A DNA stretch of 64,000 bases. It comes from Microbacterium murale. GTDB taxonomy: Bacteria; Actinomycetota; Actinomycetes; Actinomycetales; Microbacteriaceae. The translations under genes and the position numbers were made by a program. Shown here piece by piece: positions 27,585 through 36,016 of the stretch; positions within the stretch are counted from its first letter, which is position 1, and each line of letters starts with the position of its first letter. The notes below the pieces were generated by a model. It saw nothing but the letters and a program-made list of their open reading frames with translations. It ran no database searches and was not told the DNA's origin. The stretch covers positions 62,001 to 126,000 of the forward strand of contig NZ_BMCM01000004.1 of the NCBI RefSeq assembly GCF_014635185.1, written 5' to 3'.

Positions 27585-29246
27585 GTGCAGCGAGCGCTGA
27601 CAGGGTTGAACCGCTCGAACCTCGTGACCGAGTTGCTCGCGGGGATCACCCTGCTCGCGATCGCCATCCCACTCAACATCGGGTATGCGCAGATCGCCGG
27701 CCTTCCTGCGACAGCCGGCCTGTACGCACTCGTGGTGCCGACCGTGATCTATGCGCTCGTGGTGTCGTCCCGTCAGGTAGTCGCATCGCCGGATGCCGCC
27801 GCCGCAGCACTCGTCGCCTCCTCGATCGGCGGTCTGGCCGCGGCAGGCTCGGAGAGCTACGCGACCATGGCGCTCGCCCAGGCGATCATCTGCGGCGTGC
27901 TGTTCGTGATGTTGGCTGTGTTCAAACTCGGCTTCCTGGCGAATTTCCTGTCCAAGCCGATCCTCATCGGCTTCGTCGGAGGCCTGGCCCTGGACATCCT
28001 GGTGTCGCAGATCGCCAAGATGCTCGGAGTGTCGATCGAGTCCGGAGGCGAGTTCGTCGAGAAGGTCGCCGGTCTTGTCGGCGGGCTCGGTACGGCGAAC
28101 GGCTGGTCCATCCTGATCGCGGTGGCCGCCGTCATCGTTCTCCTCGGCGGCCGGCGGCTGATCGCCGCGGTGCCGTGGGCTCTCGTCGTGATGGTGGCGG
28201 CGACGGTCTTCGTCGTCGTCGCGAATCTGGATGAAGCGGGTGTCGCGGTGCTCGGCGAGGTGCCGGCAGGCCCGCCGACCCTCACGTGGCCGGTGCTGAC
28301 TTGGGTCCAGTGGCTGGCGCTGGTGCCCTCGGCGATCGCGCTGACGCTGGTCACCACCGCGGAGGGTCTGCTGGTGTCTCGCGCCTACGGCGAGAAGCGC
28401 GGCTATCCGACGAGCCCGAACCGCGATCTTCTCGCATTCGGTCTCGGGAACATCGCCGCAGGCGCCCAGGGCAGCTTCGCGGTGGGATCGTCGACAAGCC
28501 GAACCGCGGCCATGGATCAGGCCGGGTCTCGCACCCAGCTCCCCTCGCTCGTACTGGCAGTAGGAACTCTGCTGCTGCTGATGTTCGGCACGGGACTGCT
28601 GGCGGAGATCCCCTCTCCAGCCATCGGCGCGATCGTCGCCGTGGCGATCCTTCCGTTGCTCGGCATCAAGGATTTCACACGGCTGTGGCGGCAGGACAGA
28701 TTCGAGTTCGCGATCGGCGCTGTGTGCTTCCTCGTGACGCTGTTCATCGGCTCGATCCCCGGCATCCTCGTCGCGTTCGTGCTTTCGCTCATCAACGTCG
28801 CCAAGCGGGCATCGGCTCCTGCGATCGACGTGCTCACCGCGGACGGTGACCCGCAGGACTCACTGCTGGCCGATGCTCCGAAGGGAACCACGACCGCACC
28901 CGGCGTGATCGTCGTGCGGATGGCGGCCCCGCTGTTCTTCGCGAACGGTGCCGTCTTCACCGAAGCCGTCAAGACGGCCGTCACCGCTGCAGGTCCCGGG
29001 GCGGTGCACACGGTCGTCATCGACATGGAGGCGGTCACCGACACCGACGTCACCGCCGCGGAATCGTTCGAGAGTCTGACCGACTGGCTCAGCGACAATC
29101 GCATCCGGCTGGCCTTCAGCAGGATGCGCGACGACGCCCGCCCGCGTCTCGAGCGCCTGGGGATCCTCACCGCGCAGCCGGTCTTCGCCACCAATCGCGC
29201 CGCCGTCGTCGAACTCTCCGACCGTCCGAGCGATTCGAATGCGTGA
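27585..29246 (+). CDS. SulP-family anion transporter with STAS domain, copy 1
   Basis: A 553-residue SulP transporter. The membrane core covers about residues 10-410 (SulP-type AIPLNIGYAQIAGLPATAGLY near the start; FGLGNIAAGAQGSFAVGSS in the anion-site region), followed by a C-terminal STAS domain (about 440-545) with VIDMEAVTDTDVTAAESF. SulP proteins carry sulfate, bicarbonate, dicarboxylates or chloride; specificity cannot be read from sequence. A GGGAG site precedes the GTG start. It is one of three SulP genes in the island. Confidence 0.9.
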   Translation: MQRALTGLNRSNLVTELLAGITLLAIAIPLNIGYAQIAGLPATAGLYALVVPTVIYALVVSSRQVVASPDAAAAALVASSIGGLAAAGSESYATMALAQAIICGVLFVMLAVFKLGFLANFLSKPILIGFVGGLALDILVSQIAKMLGVSIESGGEFVEKVAGLVGGLGTANGWSILIAVAAVIVLLGGRRLIAAVPWALVVMVAATVFVVVANLDEAGVAVLGEVPAGPPTLTWPVLTWVQWLALVPSAIALTLVTTAEGLLVSRAYGEKRGYPTSPNRDLLAFGLGNIAAGAQGSFAVGSSTSRTAAMDQAGSRTQLPSLVLAVGTLLLLMFGTGLLAEIPSPAIGAIVAVAILPLLGIKDFTRLWRQDRFEFAIGAVCFLVTLFIGSIPGILVAFVLSLINVAKRASAPAIDVLTADGDPQDSLLADAPKGTTTAPGVIVVRMAAPLFFANGAVFTEAVKTAVTAAGPGAVHTVVIDMEAVTDTDVTAAESFESLTDWLSDNRIRLAFSRMRDDARPRLERLGILTAQPVFATNRAAVVELSDRPSDSNA

Positions 29247-29289
29247 TCTGAACATACCCAATGCCACCGAAGAGAGGAACCAGATTCAC

Positions 29290-29724
29290 ATGACCGATTT
29301 CCGATACGGGCCAGTCGAGCTTCATCTCGTCGGCTTCGAAGGCGACCGCCCCGACCCGCGAACGCTCGCGGCGCTCGGCCAGCTCCTGGGTACCGGCGAG
29401 ATCCGCCTTCTCGACTTCATCATCGTCAGCAAGGCCGAAGACGGAACCGTCGCGATAGTCGAGATCGAGGAGGATGCGGACGGTTCCGGCTTCGAGGAAC
29501 TCGAGATCCTCTCCGCCGGCCTCGTCGGCGAAGAGGACATCGACGACTTCGCCGCGCAAATTCCTCCGGGGTCGTCGGCGGCGCTGATCGCCCTCGAACT
29601 CGCGTTCGCGCGCACACTCGCGGAAAATCTCACGGCGGGTGGCGGAGTGGTGCTTCGCACTGAACGAGTACCCGCACCCATCGTCAACGCTCTGCTCGAC
29701 GTGGTCGAGCAGGAAGGAGAATGA
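29290..29724 (+). CDS. DUF6325-type protein, copy 1
   Basis: A 144-residue soluble protein starting MTDFRYGPVELHLVGFEGD. Features shared with the copy at 44012-44434 are GPVEL near the start, a TG(E/A)(I/V)RLLDF segment, a GSSAA/GTSAA-type loop with an (S/A)RTL segment, and an ER(V/I)PA segment near the end. No catalytic motif is visible and the function is unknown. The ATG at 29290 is chosen because GAGAGGAA lies about 10 nt upstream. The SHOCT protein begins one base after its stop, the same gene order as in the second copy. Confidence 0.8.
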   Translation: MTDFRYGPVELHLVGFEGDRPDPRTLAALGQLLGTGEIRLLDFIIVSKAEDGTVAIVEIEEDADGSGFEELEILSAGLVGEEDIDDFAAQIPPGSSAALIALELAFARTLAENLTAGGGVVLRTERVPAPIVNALLDVVEQEGE

Positions 29725-29725
29725 A

Positions 29726-30079
29726 ATGCCGTTTCGCAGAATGGGCCGCCCCGGCCTGGTCGGTCTCGCCGCACGCACAGCCGTCGTCGCGGGGACGGCC
29801 TCGGCCGTATCCGGCGGCATGGCCCGGTCGCAGCAGCGCAGAAGTCAGGAGCAGTACGAGCAGCAGCAGTATGAGGCGGCTCAGCAGCAGGCACAGATCG
29901 ACGCAGCTGCCCAGCAGGCGGCAGCGCAGTACGCGCCACCGGGAGCTGCGCCCACACCGGCTGCCGCGCCAGCCGGGACCGATGTCGCGACGCAGCTGCA
30001 ACAGCTCGCATCGCTCATGCAGTCCGGCGTCCTCTCCCCCGACGAGTTCGCTACAGCCAAGGCGAAGCTGCTCGGCTGA
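29726..30079 (+). CDS. SHOCT-domain protein with GRPGL N-terminus, copy 1
   Basis: A 117-residue protein. The N-terminus MPFRRMGRPGLVGLAARTAVVAG is a short amphipathic/hydrophobic segment, the middle is Gln/Ala/Tyr-rich (EQYEQQQYEAAQQQAQ), and residues about 92-117 form a SHOCT helix pair (LQQLASLMQSGVLSPDEFATAKAKLLG in parts). SHOCT motifs usually mediate oligomerisation or membrane docking. A strong AGGAAGGAGA ribosome site overlaps the end of the DUF6325 gene, so the two are coupled. A related protein with the same GRPGL start is at 43684-43983. Confidence 0.8.
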   Translation: MPFRRMGRPGLVGLAARTAVVAGTASAVSGGMARSQQRRSQEQYEQQQYEAAQQQAQIDAAAQQAAAQYAPPGAAPTPAAAPAGTDVATQLQQLASLMQSGVLSPDEFATAKAKLLG

Positions 30080-30085
30080 GCCGAC

Positions 30086-30757
30086 ATGGGCCCCGCAATC
30101 GGTCAGACGCTGCCGCTGGCACTGGGAATCGCCATCAGCCCTGTGCCGATCATCGCTGCCGTACTGATGCTGCTCTCCCCCAAGGCGCGGACGACGAGCG
30201 TGGGGTTCCTCATCGGGTGGGTGCTCGGCATCGTCCTTGCGACGACGGTGTTCGTGCTGCTGTCCAATATCCTGCCGGGTGCCACTGACACGGGCTCGAA
30301 GCCGATCCTCGGCATCGTGCAACTGGTCCTCGGGTCGGGCATGCTCTTCCTCGCGCTACGGCAGTGGCGAGGTCGGCCTGGCCCTGGCGACGAGCCCCAC
30401 ATGCCGAAGTGGATGCAGACCGTCGATCACATCTCGTTCGGCGGCGCTTTTGGCCTCGGTGCCCTGCTCGCCGGGGCGAACCCGAAGAACCTGCTGCTCG
30501 CGGCGAGCGCGGGCGCCACCATAGGCAGCGCCGGACTCGGCGCCGGAGAGGCGACCGTCACGGTCGCCGTGTTCACTCTCCTGGCCGCGTGCACAGTGCT
30601 GGTCCCGGTTATCGGCTATCTCGTGGCATCGGAGCGGCTCGCCGGTCCCCTGGACGCGCTCCGCGTGTGGCTCTCGATGGAGAACGCCGTCATCATGTCC
30701 GTCCTGCTACTCGTTCTCGGCTTGGTGGTCATCGGAAAGGGCATCAGCAGCTTCTGA
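30086..30757 (+). CDS. GAP-family (Sap-like) membrane protein, copy 2
   Basis: A 223-residue, about six-helix protein starting MGPAIGQTLPLALGIAISPVPIIAAVLMLLS, with GANPKNLLLAASAGA in the middle. These match the GAP family and parallel the copy at 16020-16736 (SPI/SPV motif; NPLN versus NPKN). It is probably an envelope lipid or small-molecule exporter; the cargo is unknown. It starts 6 bp after the SHOCT gene stop with no clear ribosome site, suggesting coupling. Confidence 0.8.
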   Translation: MGPAIGQTLPLALGIAISPVPIIAAVLMLLSPKARTTSVGFLIGWVLGIVLATTVFVLLSNILPGATDTGSKPILGIVQLVLGSGMLFLALRQWRGRPGPGDEPHMPKWMQTVDHISFGGAFGLGALLAGANPKNLLLAASAGATIGSAGLGAGEATVTVAVFTLLAACTVLVPVIGYLVASERLAGPLDALRVWLSMENAVIMSVLLLVLGLVVIGKGISSF

Positions 30758-30793
30758 TGCAGCCCTGACAGTGCGAGTGGATGAGAGGACATC

Positions 30794-31408
30794 ATGGAGG
30801 AGGAATCCAGGTTGCATAAGGCGTTCGACGTCGTGACCGTTTTCGTGTTGTCGATCATCGCCGTGCTCACAGCCTGGTGCGGGTTCGAGGCCTCCAAGTG
30901 GGGCGGCGAGATGTCGATCTCGTTCAGCCAGGCATCCAGCGCGCGTATTCAGGCGGCCGCAGCGGACGGCGAAGCGCGGGACGCCCGCCTGTACGACCTC
31001 ACGATCTACGCCCAGTGGGTGCTGGCCGAGGCTGACGGGCGCGAGGAGCTCGTGGCATTCATCGAGGAGCGCTTCTCCCCCGAATTCCGGATCGCGTTCG
31101 ATGCGTGGGAAGAAGACGGACGCAGCGAGCGAGGACCGATGGTGATGACAGAGTACGTACCGCCGGGCACTCTCGAGTCTCAGGAGCTCTCAGAACGGGC
31201 CGATGCCAAGTTCGATGAAGCGCTCGTCAACAATCAGCGCGGAGACAACTACTCCCTCCTCACCGTCCTGTTCGCCCTTGTTCTCTTCCTCACTGCCATG
31301 TCGCAACGCGATCTCTCGCGGGGCGCCCGCATGTCGCTGCTGACATTGGCCATCGTCGTCGCCCTGGGTGGGTGTGTGGTGCTGCTGACATTCCCGATAA
31401 AGATCTGA
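30794..31408 (+). CDS. Uncharacterised three-TM membrane protein
   Basis: A 204-residue protein with one helix near the N-terminus (about 13-30), a soluble Glu/Ala-rich region of about 115 residues that looks helical (EASKWGGEMSISFSQASSAR), and two C-terminal helices (about 150-200). It has a good GAGAGGAC ribosome site. The family is not recognised. It sits in the co-directional island run, 8 bp before the HAD hydrolase gene, so both are likely co-expressed. Confidence 0.7.
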   Translation: MEEESRLHKAFDVVTVFVLSIIAVLTAWCGFEASKWGGEMSISFSQASSARIQAAAADGEARDARLYDLTIYAQWVLAEADGREELVAFIEERFSPEFRIAFDAWEEDGRSERGPMVMTEYVPPGTLESQELSERADAKFDEALVNNQRGDNYSLLTVLFALVLFLTAMSQRDLSRGARMSLLTLAIVVALGGCVVLLTFPIKI

Positions 31409-31415
31409 GGACGAC

Positions 31416-32372
31416 GTGACTGATTCTGATGACCTGAGCTCATGGAGCGATACAGCAACGCGACGTGCCATCGAAGGATTCGTATGGTCGGTGGTCGATG
31501 GTCCCGATCATGTGCCGGAGGCCGAACGCGTTGCAGTTTTCGACAATGACGGAACGCTGTGGCCCGAGAAGCCGATGCCGACTCAGCTCCAATACATCGT
31601 GCAGCAGTGGCGTGCCGCAGCGAAGCTCGCGCCGGAGTTGGCTCAACAGCAGCCGTACCTTGCGGCCGTGAGCGGCGACTTCGTCTGGCTCGGCACCGCG
31701 ATCGACAAGCACTACGACGGAGATGACACCGATTTCACCGTGATTCTCGACGCTCTGGTGGGGCTCACTGACGGTATGAGTGTGGAGGACTACGCGCGAT
31801 CCGTGCAGGAGTTTTACTCGTCGGCGCAGCATCCGACATTGCGGCGCTCGTATGCGGATGCCGTGTATCGACCGATGGTCGAGCTGCTGCGATTCCTGGA
31901 GAAGCACGGTTTCACCTGCTACATCGTCTCAGGAGGTGAACGCGACTTCATGCGACCTATGACCGAAGCCAACTACGGGATCCCACCCGAACGAGTTGTC
32001 GGAACCGCATTCGGTCTCACCTACGACGTCGACAACGCCGAAGTGCGGTACGCCGCGTCTCTGAGCTTCTTCGACGACGGCGAAGAGAAACCGATTCGGA
32101 TCTGGAGCAGGATCGGGCGGCGACCGCTGTTCGCAGCCGGCAACTCGAATGGAGACATGGCGATGCTCGACTTCGCCAGGGGCGGATCCCAACCGGGTCT
32201 CGCTCTCCTCATCCACCATGACGATGATGCCGAGCGCGGAGATGTGCCATACGACGCCGGAGCGGAGAAGGCTCTTTCTGCCGCGACGGCCCGCGGCTAC
32301 ACCGTTGTCAGCGTTCGAGACGACTGGGAAAGAGTCTTTCCCGACCTCTCACCACCTGCGAAACCGAGATGA
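31416..32372 (+). CDS. HAD-superfamily hydrolase
   Basis: A 318-residue soluble hydrolase. HAD motif I is VFDNDGTLW with nucleophile Asp43 and acid/base Asp45; motif II lies in CYIVSGGERDF; motif IV is AAGNSNGDMAML. The cap segment between motifs I and II is large and helical, as in phosphoserine-phosphatase-like members. It is probably a phosphatase of unknown substrate. The GTG start is 8 bp after the preceding stop, and the SulP gene overlaps its end by 4 bp, so an anion or sulfated/phosphorylated substrate is possible but unproven. Confidence 0.82.
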   Translation: MTDSDDLSSWSDTATRRAIEGFVWSVVDGPDHVPEAERVAVFDNDGTLWPEKPMPTQLQYIVQQWRAAAKLAPELAQQQPYLAAVSGDFVWLGTAIDKHYDGDDTDFTVILDALVGLTDGMSVEDYARSVQEFYSSAQHPTLRRSYADAVYRPMVELLRFLEKHGFTCYIVSGGERDFMRPMTEANYGIPPERVVGTAFGLTYDVDNAEVRYAASLSFFDDGEEKPIRIWSRIGRRPLFAAGNSNGDMAMLDFARGGSQPGLALLIHHDDDAERGDVPYDAGAEKALSAATARGYTVVSVRDDWERVFPDLSPPAKPR

Positions 32373-34003
32373 GCAGCACGCCAGCCGCGTCGGTGACGCA
32401 GACTCGATGGCTGCTGCCGACTCTCGCCGGATATCGACGGTCCTTGCTGGTCTCCGATCTCACCGCAGGGCTCGCAGCCGGCGCGGTGGTGGTACCGCAG
32501 GCGATGGCTTACGCCACGATCGCGAACCTGCCGGTGCAGGTCGGGCTCTACACCTGCATCGTCCCGATGCTCGTCTACGCACTCCTCGGCGGCTCTCGCG
32601 CGATGAGCGTGTCCACCACGTCGACCATCGCCACGCTCACGGCCACAACCCTCGTCACGGCCGGAGTCGCCGCGGAATCCGAAGACGCCGCCGGTACCCT
32701 CATGGCGTTGGCGATGCTCGTCGGGCTCATGCTGCTGGCCGCCCGCCTGCTCCGCCTGGGGTCGCTGGTCGAGAACATCAGCGCCGCGACCGTGCTCGGC
32801 GTGAAGATCGGCGTGGGAGGCACGGTCGCCGTCGGACAACTGCCGAAGCTGCTCGGAGAGGACGCGAGCCCCTCCGGGGAGGGGTTCTTCCGCGCGATCG
32901 CGGGGGCCATCGAGGCGTTCGACAGTGTCAGTTGGCCGACAGTCGCCGTCTCGATCGGCGCAGTCCTCGTGATCGTGCTGTGCAAGCGCTTCGTGCCCCG
33001 GGTGCCAGGAACGCTCGTCGTGGTCGTCGTCGGCATCGTCCTGGTGTGGCTGACAGACATCGAGGATGCCGGTGTAGAACTGATCGACCCGGTACCCGAC
33101 GGCCTGCCTGTTCCAGGGATCCCCGACTTCTCTCACGTGGTCGCGTTGATACCCGGCGCACTCGCGATCGCTGTCATGGTCTTCCTCGAATCCGCCGCGG
33201 TGGCGCGCAGCATCCGGCGCACATCCGAACCTGTGATCGACGCCGATCAGGAACTGCTGGCTGTGGGTGCTGCCAACATCGCGGGCGCCTTCTTCACCGT
33301 GCTGCCGGCTGCGGGCGGCTTCTCGCAGAGTGCTGTGAACCAGAGCGCCGGCGCCAAGACGCAACTCGCCACGCTCTTCACGGTCTGCCTCGCGATCCTG
33401 GTCGCTGTCTTCCTCGGCCCCGCGGTCTCTCTGCTGCCACAGGCGATTCTCGCTGCCATGGTGCTGGTCGCGGTCGTCAGCTTGATCGACATCCCGCTGC
33501 TGGTGCGCTGGGCGCGCATCAGCCCACTGGACTTCTGGGTGGCTCTCGTCGTCGCCGTGCTCGGGCTGACTTCGGGTCTGCTGACGGCGGTCGCCGCGGG
33601 TGTGGCCATAACACTTGTCCTCGTGCTCAGAGAACTAAACATCCCACAGCTGGACATCATGGCCGAGCGCGGGCCGGTCCTCGTCGTCTTCCTCGGTCGT
33701 GGGATGTACACGGCGAACGCGCTCTCGAACGAGCGGGCGATCATCGACCTCGTCATGAACCGGCCTGTCCCGGTGCGCACCGTCGTACTCGATGTGCGGC
33801 GACTATCCATCATGACCATCACCGTGCTCGACACGCTCGCCGACCTGGATCGGGAGCTCGCGGCGAAGGGCGTCACGCTGCACCTGGCTGCGCTGCCGGA
33901 GAAGGCGGTGGCTGTCGCGGCGAGAACCGCGTGGTACCAGAGCGTCGTCTCGGCCGGACGCGTTCACGCGAGCGCCGAAGAGGGGCTCAGGACAGCGGGC
34001 TGA
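32369..34003 (+). CDS. SulP-family anion transporter with STAS domain, copy 2
   Basis: A 544-residue SulP transporter: N-terminal SDLTAGLAAGAVVVPQAMAYATIANLPVQVGLY, the classic SulP entry; VGAANIAGAFFTVLPAAGGFSQSAV in the anion-site region; and a STAS domain from about 430 (VVLDVRRLSIMTITVLDTL). Its start overlaps the HAD gene stop (ATGA). Anion specificity is unknown. It ends the long plus-strand run; the convergent formylglycine enzyme gene begins its 3' end 9 bp later. Confidence 0.9.
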   Translation: MSSTPAASVTQTRWLLPTLAGYRRSLLVSDLTAGLAAGAVVVPQAMAYATIANLPVQVGLYTCIVPMLVYALLGGSRAMSVSTTSTIATLTATTLVTAGVAAESEDAAGTLMALAMLVGLMLLAARLLRLGSLVENISAATVLGVKIGVGGTVAVGQLPKLLGEDASPSGEGFFRAIAGAIEAFDSVSWPTVAVSIGAVLVIVLCKRFVPRVPGTLVVVVVGIVLVWLTDIEDAGVELIDPVPDGLPVPGIPDFSHVVALIPGALAIAVMVFLESAAVARSIRRTSEPVIDADQELLAVGAANIAGAFFTVLPAAGGFSQSAVNQSAGAKTQLATLFTVCLAILVAVFLGPAVSLLPQAILAAMVLVAVVSLIDIPLLVRWARISPLDFWVALVVAVLGLTSGLLTAVAAGVAITLVLVLRELNIPQLDIMAERGPVLVVFLGRGMYTANALSNERAIIDLVMNRPVPVRTVVLDVRRLSIMTITVLDTLADLDRELAAKGVTLHLAALPEKAVAVAARTAWYQSVVSAGRVHASAEEGLRTAG

Positions 34004-34012
34004 GTGCGCAGA

Positions 34013-34906
34013 TCATCTGGCGCAGCGGAATCCGACGTGGGTCATCGCGGTGTCCTCGGCCTGCGCCGAACGCGCGGCCGGGCGGTATCGAAGGCAGTAC
34101 TCCGGCGCGCACAGGTGCGATCCGCCCTTGAGCACTCGCCGCGGGATGCGCGAGCCCGGCTCTGCGGACAGCAGGCTCGCCCGTTCGCCGGCCTCGACCC
34201 CGACGGCTCCAGGCAGGATGTGGCGATGCGACCACAGATCCGACGTCCACTCCCATACGTTGCCGATCATGTCGAACAGCCCGTAGTCATTCGCCGGGAA
34301 CGTGCCGACCGGTGCGGTGCCTACCCAACTGTCTGCACCGGTGTTCCGGTATGGAAAAGATCCCTGCCAGGTGTCTGCCATGATTCTTCCGCCAGGCTGC
34401 GGTTCCTGCCCCCAAGCGAACCGCCTGCCGACGTGGCCACCACGCGCAGCCCATTCCCACTCCGTCTCTGTCGGGAGCCTCCTTCCCGACCACTCCGCGA
34501 ATGCGTATGCGTCTTGGAACGCGATGTGCACGACAGGATGCTGCATCCGATTGTCGATCGACGATTCCGATCCGAACGGGTGACGCCAGTGCGCTCCCGG
34601 TTCCCACCGCCACCACTGTCGCCAATCACGCAGATCCACCGGTCCCGCGGTTGGGGTGAACACCATCGCACCGGGAACGAGATCCTCTGGATCGACGTTC
34701 GGATAATCAGCCGGATCCATCGGCCGCTCAGCGACCGTTACGTAGCCGGTCGCATCGACGAATTCGATGAACGCCTCGTTGGTGACGGGGTGGGCATCCA
34801 ACTCGAACGCGGCGACTTCCCGTTCGTGCACAGGACCTTCTTCGGGATAGAACTCGTCGGATCCCATGAGCAGCGTGCCGCCCGGAATCTGGATCAGCGT
34901 CGCCAT
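34013..34906 (-). CDS. Formylglycine-generating enzyme (sulfatase-modifying factor)
   Basis: A 297-residue FGE/SUMF1-fold protein. Motifs in order: IPGGTLLMGSDEFYPEEGP, LPTETEWEWAARGG, GNVWEWTSD, then RRVLKGGSHLCAPEYCLRYRP with the Cys266/Cys271 pair that matches the copper-binding active-site cysteines of aerobic FGE, and HVGFR near the end. It oxidises a target Cys in sulfatases to formylglycine in the cytoplasm. The likely client is the sulfatase at 36017-38350 on the same strand. The ATG at 34906 fits the -10 spacing and the family start; longer upstream reading is antisense to the neighbouring transporter. Confidence 0.92.
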   Translation of the reverse strand: MATLIQIPGGTLLMGSDEFYPEEGPVHEREVAAFELDAHPVTNEAFIEFVDATGYVTVAERPMDPADYPNVDPEDLVPGAMVFTPTAGPVDLRDWRQWWRWEPGAHWRHPFGSESSIDNRMQHPVVHIAFQDAYAFAEWSGRRLPTETEWEWAARGGHVGRRFAWGQEPQPGGRIMADTWQGSFPYRNTGADSWVGTAPVGTFPANDYGLFDMIGNVWEWTSDLWSHRHILPGAVGVEAGERASLLSAEPGSRIPRRVLKGGSHLCAPEYCLRYRPAARSAQAEDTAMTHVGFRCAR

Positions 34907-34912
34907 GCCTCC

Positions 34913-34918
34913 AGAGTA
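34913..34918 (-). promoter_or_regulatory. Leaderless -10 element for the formylglycine enzyme
   Basis: TACTCT on the minus strand followed by 6 nt (GGAGGC) and the ATG at 34906. Confidence 0.5.
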
Positions 34919-34942
34919 GTGGTGCACCCCTGATGCGGTCGA

Positions 34943-34948
34943 TAGCCT
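34943..34948 (+). promoter_or_regulatory. Leaderless -10 element for AI-2E copy 2
   Basis: TAGCCT followed by 6 nt and the GTG at 34955. It shares the 48-bp divergent interval with the formylglycine enzyme promoter. Confidence 0.5.
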
Positions 34949-34954
34949 GAACGA

Positions 34955-36013
34955 GTGACTCCTAGAGCGATCGCCGATGGCGCGCGGTCCCCGGCGCTGT
35001 CGCCAGGACTGCGGACGCTGATCGGGCTGGCCGCATCCGTCATCGCTTTGGCAGGGCTGTGGCTCGGTCGCGATCTGGTCGCCCCGCTCGCGCTCGCCGC
35101 AGTGATCGTCATCATCTGCCAACCAGTGCGACACCGGTTGGACGGGAGCGGCCGGCCACGATGGCTCGGCACTCTGCTGGTCGTGGCGACGGCGTGGGGC
35201 GTGCTCGTTGCGCTGGCGCTGCTGCTCGTGCTGGCGAGCCTGCAGTTCGTGCGTCTGATCGACGATTACACGGACGAGTTGACCGCCGCCAGCCAAACCC
35301 TCACGCAGTGGCTGCACGGGTTGGGACTGACGATGCACGACTCGGAGTGGAACGCGGCCTTCCTGCAGCCCTCGACGATCCTCGGGTACGCAGCGTCACT
35401 CACGGGGTCCATGTTGTCGGTCATCGCCGCACTGTTCTTCGTCTTCGCCTACCTGATCTACATGTCGGTGGACGCCGCGAGGTACTCGCTCGCCGAGACC
35501 TCGTTCGGTGCGGACGCCCGTCCCGCCCTCGCACGGTTCCACCACTTCAGCGCCGGCGTGCGACGGTATTATCTGGTCAACGCCGCGTTCGGCGCGACCG
35601 TGGCGGTGGTCGACGGGCTCGCGCTATGGGCGCTGGGGGTGCCCGCTCCGATCGTCTGGGCTGTACTGGCGTTCGTCACGAACTTCATCCCCAACATCGG
35701 GTTCGTGATCGGACTGATTCCGCCCGCGCTGCTCGCGCTTGTCGTCGGCGGATGGCCGCTCATGGTCGCGGTCATCGTGATCTACTGCGCCGTGAACGTC
35801 GTACTGCAGGTGCTGGTGCAGCCGAAGTTCGTCAGCGACGCCGTGAATCTGAGCCTGACGCTGACGTTCTTCTCGGTGATCTTCTGGACGTTCATCATCG
35901 GACCGCTCGGCGCGGTCCTGGCCATCCCGCTCACACTGCTGACGCGTGCGCTCCTCCTGGAGGGCGACCCCGGCTCCCGATGGCTGCGCTGGCTGTCGGG
36001 AGCCGCGGTGTGA
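34955..36013 (+). CDS. AI-2E-family transporter, copy 2
   Basis: A 352-residue membrane protein of the AI-2E/PerM family: paired N-terminal helices, an amphipathic middle region (about 95-190), AVLAFVTNFIPNIGFVIGLIPPALLALV as the core signature, and IFWTFIIGPLGAVLAIPLTLL near the end. The substrate is unknown. It sits alone on the plus strand between the formylglycine enzyme (head-to-head) and the sulfatase (tail-to-tail, 3-bp gap). It differs clearly from the copy at 26335-27477, so the two are not a recent duplication. Confidence 0.85.
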   Translation: MTPRAIADGARSPALSPGLRTLIGLAASVIALAGLWLGRDLVAPLALAAVIVIICQPVRHRLDGSGRPRWLGTLLVVATAWGVLVALALLLVLASLQFVRLIDDYTDELTAASQTLTQWLHGLGLTMHDSEWNAAFLQPSTILGYAASLTGSMLSVIAALFFVFAYLIYMSVDAARYSLAETSFGADARPALARFHHFSAGVRRYYLVNAAFGATVAVVDGLALWALGVPAPIVWAVLAFVTNFIPNIGFVIGLIPPALLALVVGGWPLMVAVIVIYCAVNVVLQVLVQPKFVSDAVNLSLTLTFFSVIFWTFIIGPLGAVLAIPLTLLTRALLLEGDPGSRWLRWLSGAAV

Positions 36014-36016
36014 ACG

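Noticed and set aside
34907-35338. N-terminal extension of the formylglycine enzyme
   Set aside because: It would run antisense through the divergent AI-2E gene and past the -10 element; the enzyme fold begins at MATLIQIPGG.
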